64,000 bases of DNA. Origin: Nyssa sinensis (Eukaryota > Streptophyta > Magnoliopsida > Cornales > Nyssaceae). This document shows positions 33,289-46,200 of this stretch, one piece after another. The notes below the pieces were generated by a model. It was not told the origin of the DNA. It made no database searches and saw only the letters and a program-made list of their open reading frames with translations. The translations under genes and the position numbers were made by a program. Numbering within the stretch: the first letter of the stretch is position 1; each line of letters opens with the position of its first letter. The DNA lies in assembly GCA_008638375.1 (NCBI GenBank), contig CM018033.1, positions 13,433,763 to 13,497,762 on the forward strand, given 5' to 3'.

Positions 33289-36200
33289 TATTTTGTCACG
33301 CCCCAAATTTCTGACCGAAACCCGGGGTACGACTGACGAACAGAAAGTAAATAAAATAAAAGATAATTAAATAGATTTACGAATTTACGACAAATTAAAT
33401 AGAGTTCTCTAATTTTCTAAAAATTTCGGCAGAACCTCCTCTGTTTTTCGAGCCTTTTTCCCCCTGATAATCACAATACATTACATATATACAAACACAT
33501 CACAATCCATCCTCACTCGATGGCCACAAATCTCACAGAATTTAAATGTGCATCATCTAATTATACAATCCATCATATATACAACTACACTTAAACTTAA
33601 GAATTCTTGACTCCCAATTCATTACACTATACCAATGTCATCTCTATTTTTCTTTCACAATATACAAATTTCTACAAGACAAGAAGGAAATAAAGTAAGG
33701 AGTAATCTCAACGGAATTGACTAGACATGCATCATTTTCCATCAATACATATAGAAACATAAAATACATCTCACAACTACATTGTTCATAGGTCATCCGG
33801 GCTTAAGCCCTTACATCACAAAACATAAGTCCCGTGGGCCAAAACACACCAAGTGCTTCATCCTATCAAGGTGTCATCGAATCTCAAGTAGCTGGGGCAT
33901 CCTCATCTGTAATATATGTCCCACGAATGGGTCAGCGCCAACATGCTGGTATGACATAATACTAATGCAAGAAACAAAATTAAGGGCGTGGCATGTGCAA
34001 GTGTACAGTTATTTCTATATGGCATTCAATATCATGATGGCAGTATATGAACAGTATACAGTATATGAGCAGTATGCGTGACACACCCATGCAACTCTAT
34101 GCTACCCATGTCTGATGATACGGTCATTCTCCGCTGGCATAAGTACCGCCACTTATGTCTCGCTTCACGGTTCGGAATCCGTCAGGCTTGCAAGTACCTA
34201 TTGGCTGATTTTAGGTTTTTCACCACAGGATCTGCACCCTCATAATGCAAAGCACCAAGTGCTTAACCCACGCCATGTCCAAGGAATCACACTATGCCAA
34301 TATGCCATGATTTTATCATGCAATAATACAGTTCAAATGAAACATCCCTTTCATAAGCCTATGCAACATACTTTAGATAATGCATCACATTTAAGGTCAA
34401 CAATAGCATTTAAATCACAAGATTTCACCTGCAAATCTACGTGTCATGCTCGATCAAATCCCAACACTTATGCAAATCTACATGTCGCAATATCAGCGAT
34501 CCTTCTAAAACATAAATCACATATGATGACAACTCAAGAAGTAAATCATAACACCCACAGATTCATAAGGAACACGTAAGTGTATAAACAATCAAATTCT
34601 AAGTGGTTTCCTAATAGCAATTACGCATTGAGAACATTCAATCATCTTATCAAATACTCCTAACCTTAACCTTATTTCTCACATTAGTAAAATATCATAC
34701 CTGATAGGGTTAGTCACAACCCTACTAAGCTGTGTCCACTATGCAATCCAATCAACCCGTAAGTAACTTAGTCCTCCCATGGAATCATATCAAGCTTATG
34801 CTTATCTCCACTCAGCCAATCTTTGGAGAATTTGCAGTCAATCGTGAACCAAACCCTCGTGCATCCCGAGTTTGAGGTTGATCTCCAGTCCATGGCTTAG
34901 CAGTTGAAGAAAACACACCGGCAGGCTGATCGAGTCGGCCAGCCATTTTAAATCCAGTTTCATCAGCTTCTTTAACCTTTTTCCCATACTCAAATTGGAT
35001 AATCGAATTACTACATACATTCCTCACCGTGCCATCATAACATATAACAACATCGCGAAGGATGGCCATTAAGTTTTTGAATAAAGTTCCAGGCTCAGTC
35101 AACCCTCTAGATGAACGGACAATAACTTCTCTACTTGAAATTGAGTGAGCCATCTTCCAATTGTAACTTTTCCAACCAGGTTGCAATCCCAGCAACTTCC
35201 TCATGTGAATCAGTCCCCTCAATCATCCATCCAATTCTAATCACAATCCGCCCTTTCCAAGCCACTGTTTCAACCCATGAATACCAGCCACAGAACCTGA
35301 TCAACAAATCCACTCTAAAATCACATCAACAAGACTAGTACTTAAATTTCTCACTAAACTCAATCCATCTCGAACAGCAGGTGCTGCAGCACTCCTGCAG
35401 TACTCACATTCACCAACTATTTGAATTTGGAGCTCAAGCCATCCAACACTAAGCATCATTCACACTTACGCCTTTCTATTCATCACAGCAATCACAAACC
35501 AACAAGCTATACAAAAACAACACCTCTTGACCCAACGTGATTTTTGCCCCTGACATATCTCCAATTTGATTCTCAATTTCCGATCTACACCTGAACCATT
35601 CCACAAGTTCAATCGCTACATACATACGTACACATAAACACCACCTCGTACCATAACTCCCCTAGCCGTAGCCATTCACGATTTCCGAGCTACAACCGTA
35701 ACATCTAACCCGCTCAATCTCCTGCTCTGCTTCAAACCCAAACTGCCACACACACATCAACCAAGACATTCACAATTACAAAACATCAATTCCATTCCCC
35801 AATCCAAGCTGCTGTAACCTTCCTTACACTGCCTTCAATACATCCACAAATTCAATCACCACCCAACAGCCGTAACATCCACCAATACGAACCCTCAACA
35901 CCTATGACAACCATCGTAACCCATTCCCCTATCCTCCAAGACCAACTCAAGGCCATTGTCACAACCACACCTTCACCAAACCGTAGCCACTTCCAATACA
36001 CAACACACTGCTTCGCCACACATATACGTACATATACACACAATAGCAACCAAATCAAAAGGAAAGAAATGGAGACAAAACCTGTTCACCCGCTGTCACC
36101 GCAACCCCCGTAGTGCCCCTCACAAAATCGCACCATCCACACGCAGATCTGGACCACAACTAGCACCGTTCTCTCTACAATCTCTCTCCCACAGCACCAA

Positions 36201-36854
36201 CACGCACATATCTACATGCCCATATATATATACACATATACCACCTATTGCAGCTTCATCCATGCCAATACACCCGTGCCATCATCCCTAATCGACCATC
36301 GCGAAACCCGTTCGTCTTGATCGGAACAAGGGGTTTCGCCAACCACTGCTTCCCTCCTTGCTATATTCGGCACAGAGTTGAGAGATCAACTCAGCGATGA
36401 CTCCTTCGACAGATCTGTCCCAATCGTTGCTGCCTCGCGTCCCTCCAAACCGCGACACGCATCTCCAATCGCCCCAGGAAGTCTGAAGCCCGTCGCACTC
36501 CGACTCGAGCTTGGACACGCGAGACGCGATGGCCATCGACAAGATCTCCCCCCTCGCGACCACCGCCGTCCGCAGCCCCGTCCATTTCTCTTTCCCCTTC
36601 CTTCTTCTTTTTCTTTCCCTCTTTTCTTCTCTCTTTCACGCGACCTGCCCCTGTTCCACTGATTTCCTTCCCTCACGTTTCTTTTCTTTTTTTCTCTTCT
36701 TTTATTCATTTTCTACACATATCTATATATGCCAAACTTTATTATTATTATTATTATTTTTTTTTTCAAAATTTAAATTAATTAGGAATTAAGGACATTC
36801 ACATAGCATTCTAAAGAAAAAATTCATTCCAAATTTTCAAATCTTTACATATTT
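33289..36854. repeat. 5-bp target site duplication TATTT flanking solo LTR C
   Basis: tattt at 33289-33293 and 36850-36854, perfect. Confidence 0.9.
33294..36849 (+). mobile_element. Solo LTR C of the long-LTR family (3556 bp)
   Basis: Begins TGTCACGCCCCAAATTTC and ends AAATCTTTACA. It shares blocks with copies A and B (for example 34212-34275 versus 7925-7985). It splits the G2 protease region: the coding around KYV is separated from HNNAVHSIKGCQ. The 3' half is rich in CA and short dinucleotide runs and ends with an ATT run (about 36738-36757). No coding domain. Confidence 0.88.
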
Positions 36855-37330
36855 TAGGCATTGGCGGAGGGTCAAAGTGACCGCACCCATTTGGTGGTGC
36901 CAATGCCTTCTGATTATAACATTATAGGGGGACTTGGAATTCAGGACCATATAATCTGAGATTGTGGTCTTTTGTCCATCTCCCTCTCTTGTTGTGGTAG
37001 GAAGGTCAATCCTCCCCAATGGGGTACTAAGGTTCCCGTCAAATCCTACCATTATTGCGGTAGTGGGCTTAACGTCGTTAGAGTTGAGCTTCATCTGTTT
37101 GAAGGGCTCGTAGAATAACATGGTGGTAGAGCTCTCTATGTCCACCATAACTTTTCAGATCTCAAAATTAGCAATTTTGAGAGAAATAACTAGGGTGTCA
37201 CTATGAGGGCAGTGTACCCTTGCAAGATCTTGATCTGTGAACTGGATTCCAGGTACTGGCTTCAGTTTTTTCTCGACAGCAGAAATCTGGAGGATGCTAG
37301 GAATAGTTCTGGCCTCCCGAGCATATTTCT
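36855..37330 (-). pseudogene. G2 protease, 5' part
   Basis: 37148-36837 has GRIDLPTTTREG and NVIIRRHWHHQ (GRPWL changed to RRHWH). The catalytic triplet region reads MVDIESSTTMLF instead of a DTG motif, so the active site is lost. The remainder lies beyond solo LTR C at about 33290-33180. Confidence 0.82.
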
Positions 37331-39080
37331 TTCTTGCTCAGTTGGACGTCCTTGCGGTCGAGGTTTCCACATGGACAACGAAGATAACCTGATTATTCTA
37401 CTATTGGGGCTCAGTCCTTCCATCCCTCTGTTCTGGCCTCTACTCTTGTCTCCTCTACGGCGGCTTGTCATTTTGGAGGTTCTGCCTCCCATCCTACTTG
37501 ACGAACTCCCGCAGCCGTCTTCTCCTAATGAGCTGCTCAATCTCTTGTTTAAGGGCCCTGCATTCGTGAGTCGTATGCCCATGGTCCTTATAGAAATCAC
37601 AATACTTATTCTAGTCTTTGTTGTTGGGGTTGCCTTTTAGTGGCTCTGGCCACTTTAGGTTTTCATGTGCTTGGACCTGTCGAAGTATGTGAGCTAGAGA
37701 GGCATTTAGAGGAGTGTAGGTGGCGAACCCCCCTGGTCTAGTGTTGCTTGGAGTTCTGGACACCGTTCTTTTGTATGGGCTTTTGACCCTCTTTTTGAAG
37801 GCACTGGAGTCTTTCTTCTGATCATCCTTCTCGACTTGTTCCTTAATCTTTTGGGAGGTATTCTTTGCCGTCTTCAAATTTATATACTTCCTGGCTCGCT
37901 TCATGAATGCTACCATATCAGTGGGAGGGCTCTTTGTTAAAGAATCCCAGAAGCCCCCCTGAGCAAGACCAGAGGTTAGAGTGGCTACTAGAAAGCTCAG
38001 ACCGCAATCCATGATCTCTGTAAGTTTGGCATTGAAGCACGCGATGTACTCTCATAGTGACTCTTCCTTAGATTGCTTAATGTTTAGCAAGAACTTTGGG
38101 CCTTTCCTCAACTTTCTGTTGGTCATGAACCGATCAAGGAAACACCTGCTAAGCTCATAGAAGTTGACGACGGAGTTCTAGGGGAGGTGGTGGAACCACT
38201 TTAGAGCAGTGCCTTTGAGGCTGGTCACGAATGTACGACACATGAAAGCGTCAGTGGCCCCATGTAGCGCCATGATGTGCTGATAATAAGAAAGATGGTC
38301 CCTTAGGTCCTCAGTCCTATCAGGAAAATCGAAATCCTCTTCCTACCATGGGTCATGGCCGTTCCGTCTATATGGGCACTAAAACTGCAAGGCAAGACCT
38401 GCAACAACCAACACCGCCTAGGGACCCACGAAGGGCCGAAGAAGTCGTGGACTCTATGGAGCACACTATTGTTGCGCAAGGCGTTACATCCCTCCAGAGC
38501 AGGACGAGCTAGCCAGGCTACTCAGAAGGTTCGCCACACCATTCACCCCTACTATAATGGCCGAGAAGCGGCCAAAGAAATTTGTTGTCCCAAAGTTCAC
38601 TCTACGGGTGCCGTTCGAGGTTGAAACTGTTGCGGAGCTGGATTTGCCCCTGAAGCCATTGGAGTTGGAACCCTTGTCATACTCTTGTAATGGACGGCCA
38701 GGTTGAAGGCCGGTATCCCCCTACCTGCGGCGGCCAACAGCTAGGGGTCTCCTTCCACATGGGTGGTGCCTTGGGGGTAAACCGGTTGTTAACTGGGAGT
38801 CTTTTCATAGGACCCTCCGCCCATGGTGGTGGCAGGAGGTTGTGCCCCTGCATCAGCCACACTAATGGAAGGATGTAGGGGGTTACTTCCATGGCTCCGG
38901 GTAAGCAGTGCTAGAGTTTTAGAGATGGCAAAAAGTTGTTCTTGTATTAGGTCATTCTGTCATTGAACTCGATCGAGTTGCTGCTGCATGAGATCAGATG
39001 CTTGTCCCCTTCCTCTTCCAACAGACGGCTAATTTGAAGGGTTTTGAGCTTTTTTTCTTGGACGAAGATTGAGAGCCATG
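37331..39080 (-). pseudogene. G2 gag, degraded
   Basis: 38012-37611 has CGLSFLVATLTSGLAQGGF, ARKYINLKTAKNTSQK and the run-up to the zinc knuckle, parallel to G1 gag. Many frame changes; 38300-38640 appears locally rearranged. Confidence 0.78.
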
Positions 39081-39158
39081 ATCCTCCGGTGAATTTGTTT
39101 GCAAAGAAAAGAACTTTTAATAAGAAATGATCATCGTTTCCCATAGATGACGCCAAAC

Positions 39159-39698
39159 TGATGCTGCACTTTCTGATCAATGGGGGCTCCGTTCCTCTTC
39201 GCTTGTTGAACACTCAAAGAAAGAGATCAGAAGGAGCATCGGGTTGGCTCTAGCGGTAGCCGCTTAGATGATAAAGTCAATAAACTGAATTGAAAGTAAT
39301 TGAATGAGCATAAAACTAAAAGCGCATCTTAGGGATTTATTTATAGGCAGCGGATCTCCTAAGTTGATTAGGATTTGGAGCCGTGAAAGTAGGGATTTGA
39401 TAATTAGAGAGTGACAGTTACCATGTTGAACACTGCGCTTGAACAACAATTTACTTGTTGAATACTGTTTCTTTATCCTTAGCTCGGTAGGGTGCTTAAG
39501 GCGACAATAAGCTCGGAACCTTCTTGTGAGTGTTCGTGGTGCCTTCCGAGCTTGAGGTGAATCTAAGGGTTGCATGGGCTTCCGTTTTATAAGCTTTGAA
39601 TGCCATATGTTTAAACCTGCTATGGACGGATGAACTTTGGCTGTTCTGGAGGCGCACGTGTCATGTGGAGATTGGTCTGTCACTTTATGACAATATCA
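39159..39698 (-). repeat. G2 LTR (right)
   Basis: 540 bp, starts TGATGCTGCAC, ends ACAATATCA. The neighbouring primer site reads TTTGGCGTCATCTATGGGAA on the minus strand, a decayed version of that of G1. Confidence 0.92.
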
Positions 39699-39703
39699 GA
39701 TAT

Positions 39704-40007
39704 CTATAATTTACATGTTTCATAAATGAGTCTTATTTTTTAAAGATATTTTTTAATAAATCTAGTATGTTATATATTAATGTATTTTTTAAATAATATT
39801 TTACTACATATATTACGTTTTATTAAAAAAAAAAAACTATATTATATATGATATGATATTATTAAATCACTACGTTACCACATCTATTTTCGATTACATA
39901 TTGTCCAACTTGGCCATGGTGTGGCAAGCCAAATTTGCAGCACTATAGTTAACCGACAAAACATTCCATAAATAGGAAACCAAACAAGCAAAAGCATTGC
40001 AGTGGAC
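39704..40007 (+). promoter_or_regulatory. Upstream region of the PRUNE-like gene, candidate TATA box
   Basis: An AT-rich stretch with CATAAATAGG at 39968-39977. A start about 30 bases downstream would fall near 40003, which would leave almost no leader before the ATG at 40008 and so favours the ATG at 40056 (MAESAKTP). A retrotransposon LTR ends only about 300 bases upstream. Confidence 0.4.
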
Positions 40008-40218
40008 ATGGGGTGTGTGCTGTTACCGGAAAGAGACAGAGTCAGAGTTGCTGTAATGGCGGAGTCCGCAAAGACTCCAATAATGTCATCGTATTGGCCG
40101 CCTGTTTCTCTCTCTCAGAATCTGCCGTCTGGTCCTCCCCTCCAAAACTCTGTGCTTTCCCTTTCATCTCATCACCAGCACGAGGTGTCCCTTCCATTCA
40201 CTGCCATAGAATCACCAG
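40008..40218 (+). CDS. PRUNE-like gene, candidate exon 1
   Basis: An open frame with ATGs at 40008 and 40056 ([14 protein letters not shown]), ending at a strong donor ACCAG|GTAAGAG. The exon ends in phase 1 whereas exon 2 opens in phase 0, so either one more small exon lies between, or another donor is used (GAG|GTGTCC at 40185 would give phase 0). Serine/proline-rich, with no domain. Confidence 0.5.
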
Positions 40219-43200
40219 GTAAGAGTTTCGACACGAGGTGTCTCTCCCATTCCCTTCAAAACTCTGATTCAATTCCAGATTTTTGTTTAATGTGATGCTC
40301 CTTTTTTAATATGCATATGAATAAATGTTTGTGCATGTATGTATCTCTGATTCAATTCTATTGTTAGCGGTTAGTTTTTTAGTTTAAAAGATGTAAACAG
40401 AGTGCAGAATCTCATTATGGTATATATGCCTATTGAAAATGCAGGTTATTGAAATCAGTGGACTTGAGATTTTTTTTTAATTTTCTTCGTAATATTTGTT
40501 TGTTTATGAAATGTTTATTTGTTTCTTTATTATTTTTGATTCTATGTATGCATATATTGTGTATGTCTATGATTTAATGCTGTAGTTAGTGATTAGTTTT
40601 TAAAGTTTAAAAAATGTGAACAAGGTGAAAAATCTCGGTACTGTATATATTCCTCTTCACCAACAGCGGATCCAGAAATTTTAGTTGGGGGCGAAATTGA
40701 AGGTATTAAAATTTAAAAGGGTTAACATGAATATATAAAAAAATTTGGAGGGAGTCTTATTTTGTTAAAATATGTTAACAAAATTAAGGGTGAGAAACAC
40801 AATATCAAATTTTTGTTTTTTTTTTTTTTTTTTTCTTTTGGGGGGGGGGGGGGGGTTGGGTGGGGCTAATTGAAGGTATTAAAATTTAGAAGGGTTCATA
40901 TGAATATATAAAAAAAAAATTTGGGGGGCGGGGGGCAAATCCTATTTTGTTAAAATATTCTAACAAAATTAAGGGTGCAAAATATAATATTTAATTTTTT
41001 GGGAGGACATGGCCCCCACTTGTCCCTCCCAGCATCTGCCAGTGCTCGACTATGTAGGTTATTGATATTGGTAGACTTGAAACTCTTGAACTTTTTTATG
41101 TTAAAATTTATGCTGGTACTCCATGAAGTCAGTTTAAAGATCAGTCGGCTCTATACGCTAAGAAGAGTACCATTTCCATAATGGCACCACTCACACATAA
41201 CAAATTTGTTGAAAATGATGTACACTACTTGACAATTTAACTTTCATAGGAATTCAACCATATCCTGAAAAAATGGCTTGAATTCTTAACTAGTCTGTAG
41301 ATTTGAAAACTAATTATTTGTTAATTTTAAACATGGCTTTGTTGTAGAAGAAACCTTCCTTTATTTGTATTTAGAGTAGAGGTCATGTGTTTAGATCTCT
41401 ATCATTTGCTTAGACGTGTGAGCATGTGAGGGGCATGGTGACACACTGATGCTTTTCTTGCATGATTTGTGGAATGAATATTTGCAGCGGGAGTTTCTAA
41501 ACAGATGACTCATTAAATATCTGGAATGAAAATGTGGTATAAGGGGTGGTCATAAGACATCTGGAAAACACCATTTTTAATTAGGCGGAGGATCAGATAA
41601 GAAGCATTTTTTTTCCAAGTTGAATGCAACTCGCACTATATTTCAAATTATAGCCAGTGGTCTTCTTAAGAATACGACTAGGATATTTTTCACTCCTTTT
41701 GTTGTAGACTTGATTTGTACTGAGTTGTTAGATTGCAAGTTGGAACTCATTTATTGATATTGTTAAGCTAAGATTTCTTGGCTTTAGTAAATGCTGCTAG
41801 GTAGCCCATAGGAACCCAAGGCGGAGTAGGTGCAGTGGCACTGGGATTACAAGAGAGAGTGGTTATCCTTAATTAGCAAAGTTAAGTGGTTTACTACACA
41901 TAGGAATCTCCACTCTTTGTATGTGTCCATATGTGATGTGTCCTAAATAACTTTTTTTTCCCCTTTCTTTCTAGGACATGCATTTGTGGAGAGGAATAGT
42001 TCAAAATATTTTTGTAAAAAATAATACAATAATGCATTTGTCCTTTTCATTTGAAAAGTTGAGTACGGAATTAGTTATCATATATTTTTATAAGAACATC
42101 ATTTACTACCTTCTCAAAAGGAGTTCCATTTATTTAATTATAGAGTATTTTAGCAGATGAGACCATTTGAGCTTCTTGATAACTTGAACTCATCTCAAGC
42201 TTGTGTAAGATTCTATTGTGATAGATTCCAGTTTTGCCACACGAAAACCGCTAGACACAATAGGCTAAATTAAGAAGGACAAGAATCATATTTCAGAATG
42301 GGTACATCACGTAACCTAAAATATGCCTGGCCTATAGGGCAGCTTTCACTTGTAACATTTTAAGTGATGCGCTTACCAAAAAAAAAACATTTTAAGTGAT
42401 GCTACATGTGGATACATGAAGTGCTTCCCTTGAGGCTTCTATGGCATTTTGTGTGCTCAGCCCCTTGTGGTGGGGAAGGAGGATGCTTTAAGGTAGGTGA
42501 ATTTTTTTTTTTTAATCATTTTGTGGTGAATTTTTTATGTAGGAGACTTTGTGGTGAGGGGTGTTCAGTTTCCCATGGAAGACAATGGTATACAAATGCT
42601 CATCCAAAGTTTTATTTGGTTGATGGCAATTCTTAGAAAGATTCTAACAATTGACAACTTAATGAAATGGCAGCAAATCATGGTTAATTGGTGTTTCATG
42701 TGTAAGAGGTACAAAGAACTAGTCAGCCATTTGTTGCTTCATAGTCTAGTAGCCAGAGATTTGCGGGCTCACGCTCTGTTTGGTGTTCATTGGGTATTAT
42801 TGTCTAGCTCGGTGGGGATTTGCTTCATAGTTGGGATGTAGGTTGCGAAAGAGGATTATAGAAATGTGACAGTCAGCTTTGTTATGTTATGGATGGAGGA
42901 GATGAATAGGAGATGTTTTGAGAAATGTGACAGTATGTTATCTCTCTCTCTCTTTCTTTGGATAACTAGGTACTCTTCTTTTTGTTGGAGTCTTTTGTAG
43001 AGTTTTAGTTGAGATGAGATTATAGCTTTTTATATATACTTGTGCATATTTCTTATTTAAAGAAAAAGAGGTTTCTTGTAAAATTGCACATCTTATTATC
43101 TAACTTATGTATGCTCACTTATGATGTGCAGGTCAAGATTCCTAATTTTCCTTTGATAGTAAAATTGACCATTATAAAGTAGATGAGAGCTTTTTCTCTT

Positions 43201-46200
43201 TTTATCTCTCCACAATTTTCTTTCTCCCTCCCACTTCTCTGTTTCTTTCTCTCTTTTTCCAATTGCCACATATTTCTCTTGCATGAGCCATGATCCTGCT
43301 CATCGTCCTACATCTCTTTCTAGCATAGATAACGAGTTAGCATCCTTAAACGTTCAGCCTCAGAGGAAAGTTGCTAAGTTGCCTTTCTTCTTTTTCTCAA
43401 TTTGGAATTTTTGCAAGGTTGCTCTATTGTGACCTGGAGGTCACGGATTTGAGTTGCAGAAACAGCCTTTCCACATGCAGAGGTAACGTTGTGTACGTTT
43501 AACCCTCCCCAAACCTTGAAGTTTCAGGAGCCTAGTGCACCAGGACCACCTCTATGGACTTTTTGCAAGGAGAGATTTTCCTGGATCTTTTCTGAACACT
43601 TTTGGGCAAGGTCGAGGTCTCTTTCCGCTGTTAGGATGTTGCTAGTTGCTGCTTCCACTCTTTATAGGTATTGGGAAGCCAGTTAGGATTCAGTATTAGG
43701 TTGAGGAGATTCATAGCTAGAGACCTATCAGTCCTCTTGTAATTGGCTGGAGATTTCTCTTCTATATTCTCTTTCTCTGCAAGAAAAGTTCCAACTCTAG
43801 AAAGAGGACTATAATTACAACATTTTATTATTATTATTATTTTATATCATTTTCTTTCTCTTCTCTACTTAAATTACTCCTGGTGATCTATCTTACTGTA
43901 AAAGTTGGGAGGGTAGGCTGCTATTTACAAATTACAATTTAAGAGACTTCAGTAACAACTAAAAAAATTTTAAACATTACTGTACGAGATATATGGTTTT
44001 TTTTTTTTTTACTTAGTCCTCATGTCAGTAATTGTGTAAAATAATTCATTTAGATGCTCGAGGCACGACAGGAGGCATTTTAGTAGCATGGGACTCGCGG
44101 TCAATCAGTTGTATTGAGCATAGAGTGGGCGACTCCTCCATCTCTTGCAAGTTTACCTTGCTATCCAACTCTTTAGTGTGGGGTTTTTGCGGCATCTATG
44201 AGCCAGTGGTTAATGGCGTAAGGGATTTATTTTGGGATGAGCTGCGGATGGCGCTTGCCTCCTGGCAAGTCCCTTGGTGTATAGGGGGGGATTTCAATGT
44301 TGTTTGGAATCCGGATGAAAGATTGGGAGGTGGAAGGCTGACTTTGGCTATGAGGGGCTTCAATGAGTTCATTAATTCGCAAAGGCTGGTGGATTTCAGT
44401 TTGGAGGGAGGGCGGTTCACTTGGTCCAGAGGAGGTCATTAGTCGGTCATGTCTAGATTGGACAGATTTTTGGTTTCTCACAATTGGGAGGATGTCTTTC
44501 CAGGCATCTCCCAAAAGTGTCTCCCGAGGCCTTGTTCTGATCATCACCCCATCATGCTGTACTGTGGGGGTTTTAGCGCAGGAAAGAGCCCTTTTAGATT
44601 CGAGAACATGTGGCTTGAATCTGATGGCTTTGTGGAGTTGGTAAAAAATTGGTGGGATTCTTACATTGTGTCAGGATCTCCAAGCTATTGCCTCGCCAGA
44701 AAATTGAAGCTTCTTAAAGGTGATCTAAAGAAGTGGAACCATGAGGTTTTTCGTTCACTTCAGGTTAGGAAGCAGTTTTTGCTGGACTCCCTTTTGGAGC
44801 TGGATAGGGAAGATCAGTTGGGCTCTTTTCCTGCTGATCAAAGGGTTGAGAGAGAAGGTCTGAAGGGCCAGATTGGGAAGATTCTCAAGATGGAGGAGAT
44901 CCTTTGGAGGCAGAAGTTTAGGGCCACTTGGCTTAGAGAGGGAGACCGCAACACTAAATTCTTCCATAAAATGGCTTCTTGTCACTACAGAAAAAATATC
45001 ATCTCCTCCATTGCTGTTGATAATCATATTCTGACGGAGAAAGATTCCATTATAAAAGGTATTGTTGATTTCTTCTCTAGGCTTTACTCGGAGCTACATA
45101 TTTGGAGACCTGGGGTGGATGATCTGTGTGTGGATAGACTGAACGGGGATGATTCCTTTAAGTTAGAGATGCCCTTTTTGGAAGTCGAAGTGGAGAGAAC
45201 ATTAGAGGCATGCAATGGGGATAAAGCTCTAGGTCCTAACGGATTCACTATGGCTTTTTTCAAGAAATGTTGGGGCGTTCTGAAAGCAGTTATCATGGCG
45301 GTTTTTGAGGCTTTCCATAGGGAAGGGGGTTTCGAGCGTAGCCTGAATGCCTCCTTCATTGCCCTCATTCCTAAGAAGGAAAGAGCTACTAACATTAAGG
45401 ATTTTCGGCCTATAAGCCTTGTGAGTAGTGTTTACAAACTGATTGATAAGGTCCTATCATTAAGGATGAAGAAGATTATGGGCAGTATCATTTCTCCTAG
45501 TCAGCATGCCTTTGTGGAGGAAAGGCAAATCTTGGATGCGGCTCTCACCACTAATGAATGCATTGATTCTAGGAGAAAACAGAAAAGGAAGGGTCTCGTT
45601 TGCAAGTTGGATATTGAGAAAGCTTTTGATCATATTAGCTTGAGTTTTTTGATGGGCATGCTGGCAAAGATGGGCTTTGGGGCCAAATGGAGGATGTGGA
45701 TTCATTCATGCATATCCACAGTCTTTTTTTCGGTCCTCATCAATGGATCTCTTGCGAGTTTTTTCCATTCTTCTAGAGGATTGAGGCAGGGAGATCCTCT
45801 ATCCCCCTACCTCTTCGTGATAGCTATGGAAGTTTTGAGTCACTTTTTGTTTCGTGCGGAGGAGGTTGGTCTTATCAAAGGTTTTTAGGTGGGGGACAGT
45901 AGAGGTGGTGGAGTTGGTATTTCCCATCTTTTATTTGCCGATGATACCATCATTTTCTGTGATCATTCAGTTCGCCAGTTTCGCTTTGTCTAGTGCATTC
46001 TTATTTGCTTTGAAGCAGTGTCAGGTTTGCGGGTCAACCTTGGCAAAAGCAACATTTCTCCGGTTGGGGCGATTCCTAAGTTGGATGTGTTAGCTAGCAC
46101 TTTGGGCTGCAGAGTGGGTAGTTTTCCCTCGACTTACTTGGGTCTTCCGCTGGGTGCTTCTCCGCGTTTAGTTGGGGTATGGGATCCTGTAGTTGGAAGA

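Larger units (their letters stand above)
23007..39698 (-). mobile_element. G2: degraded Tat-type Ty3/gypsy element with two nested solo LTRs
   Basis: A relative of G1 with LTRs at 23007-23556 and 39159-39698 and an imperfect duplication (gagat at 23002-23006, gatat at 39699-39703). The order on the minus strand is as in G1. It is split by long solo LTRs at 24111-26880 (in the antisense gene) and 33294-36849 (in protease). All pol domains carry stops, and the LTR end has changed from CA to CG on the left, so it is older than G1 or has decayed faster. Confidence 0.9.

Noticed and set aside
36286..36792. Overlapping charged frames on both strands near the end of solo LTR C
   Set aside because: They arise from CT-rich LTR sequence, carry no domain, and the same LTR region in copies A and B has no such frame.
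41978..42160. A 60-residue plus-strand frame
   Set aside because: As a whole frame it has no support. Only its first 39 bases, after a strong acceptor, are kept as a weak candidate exon.
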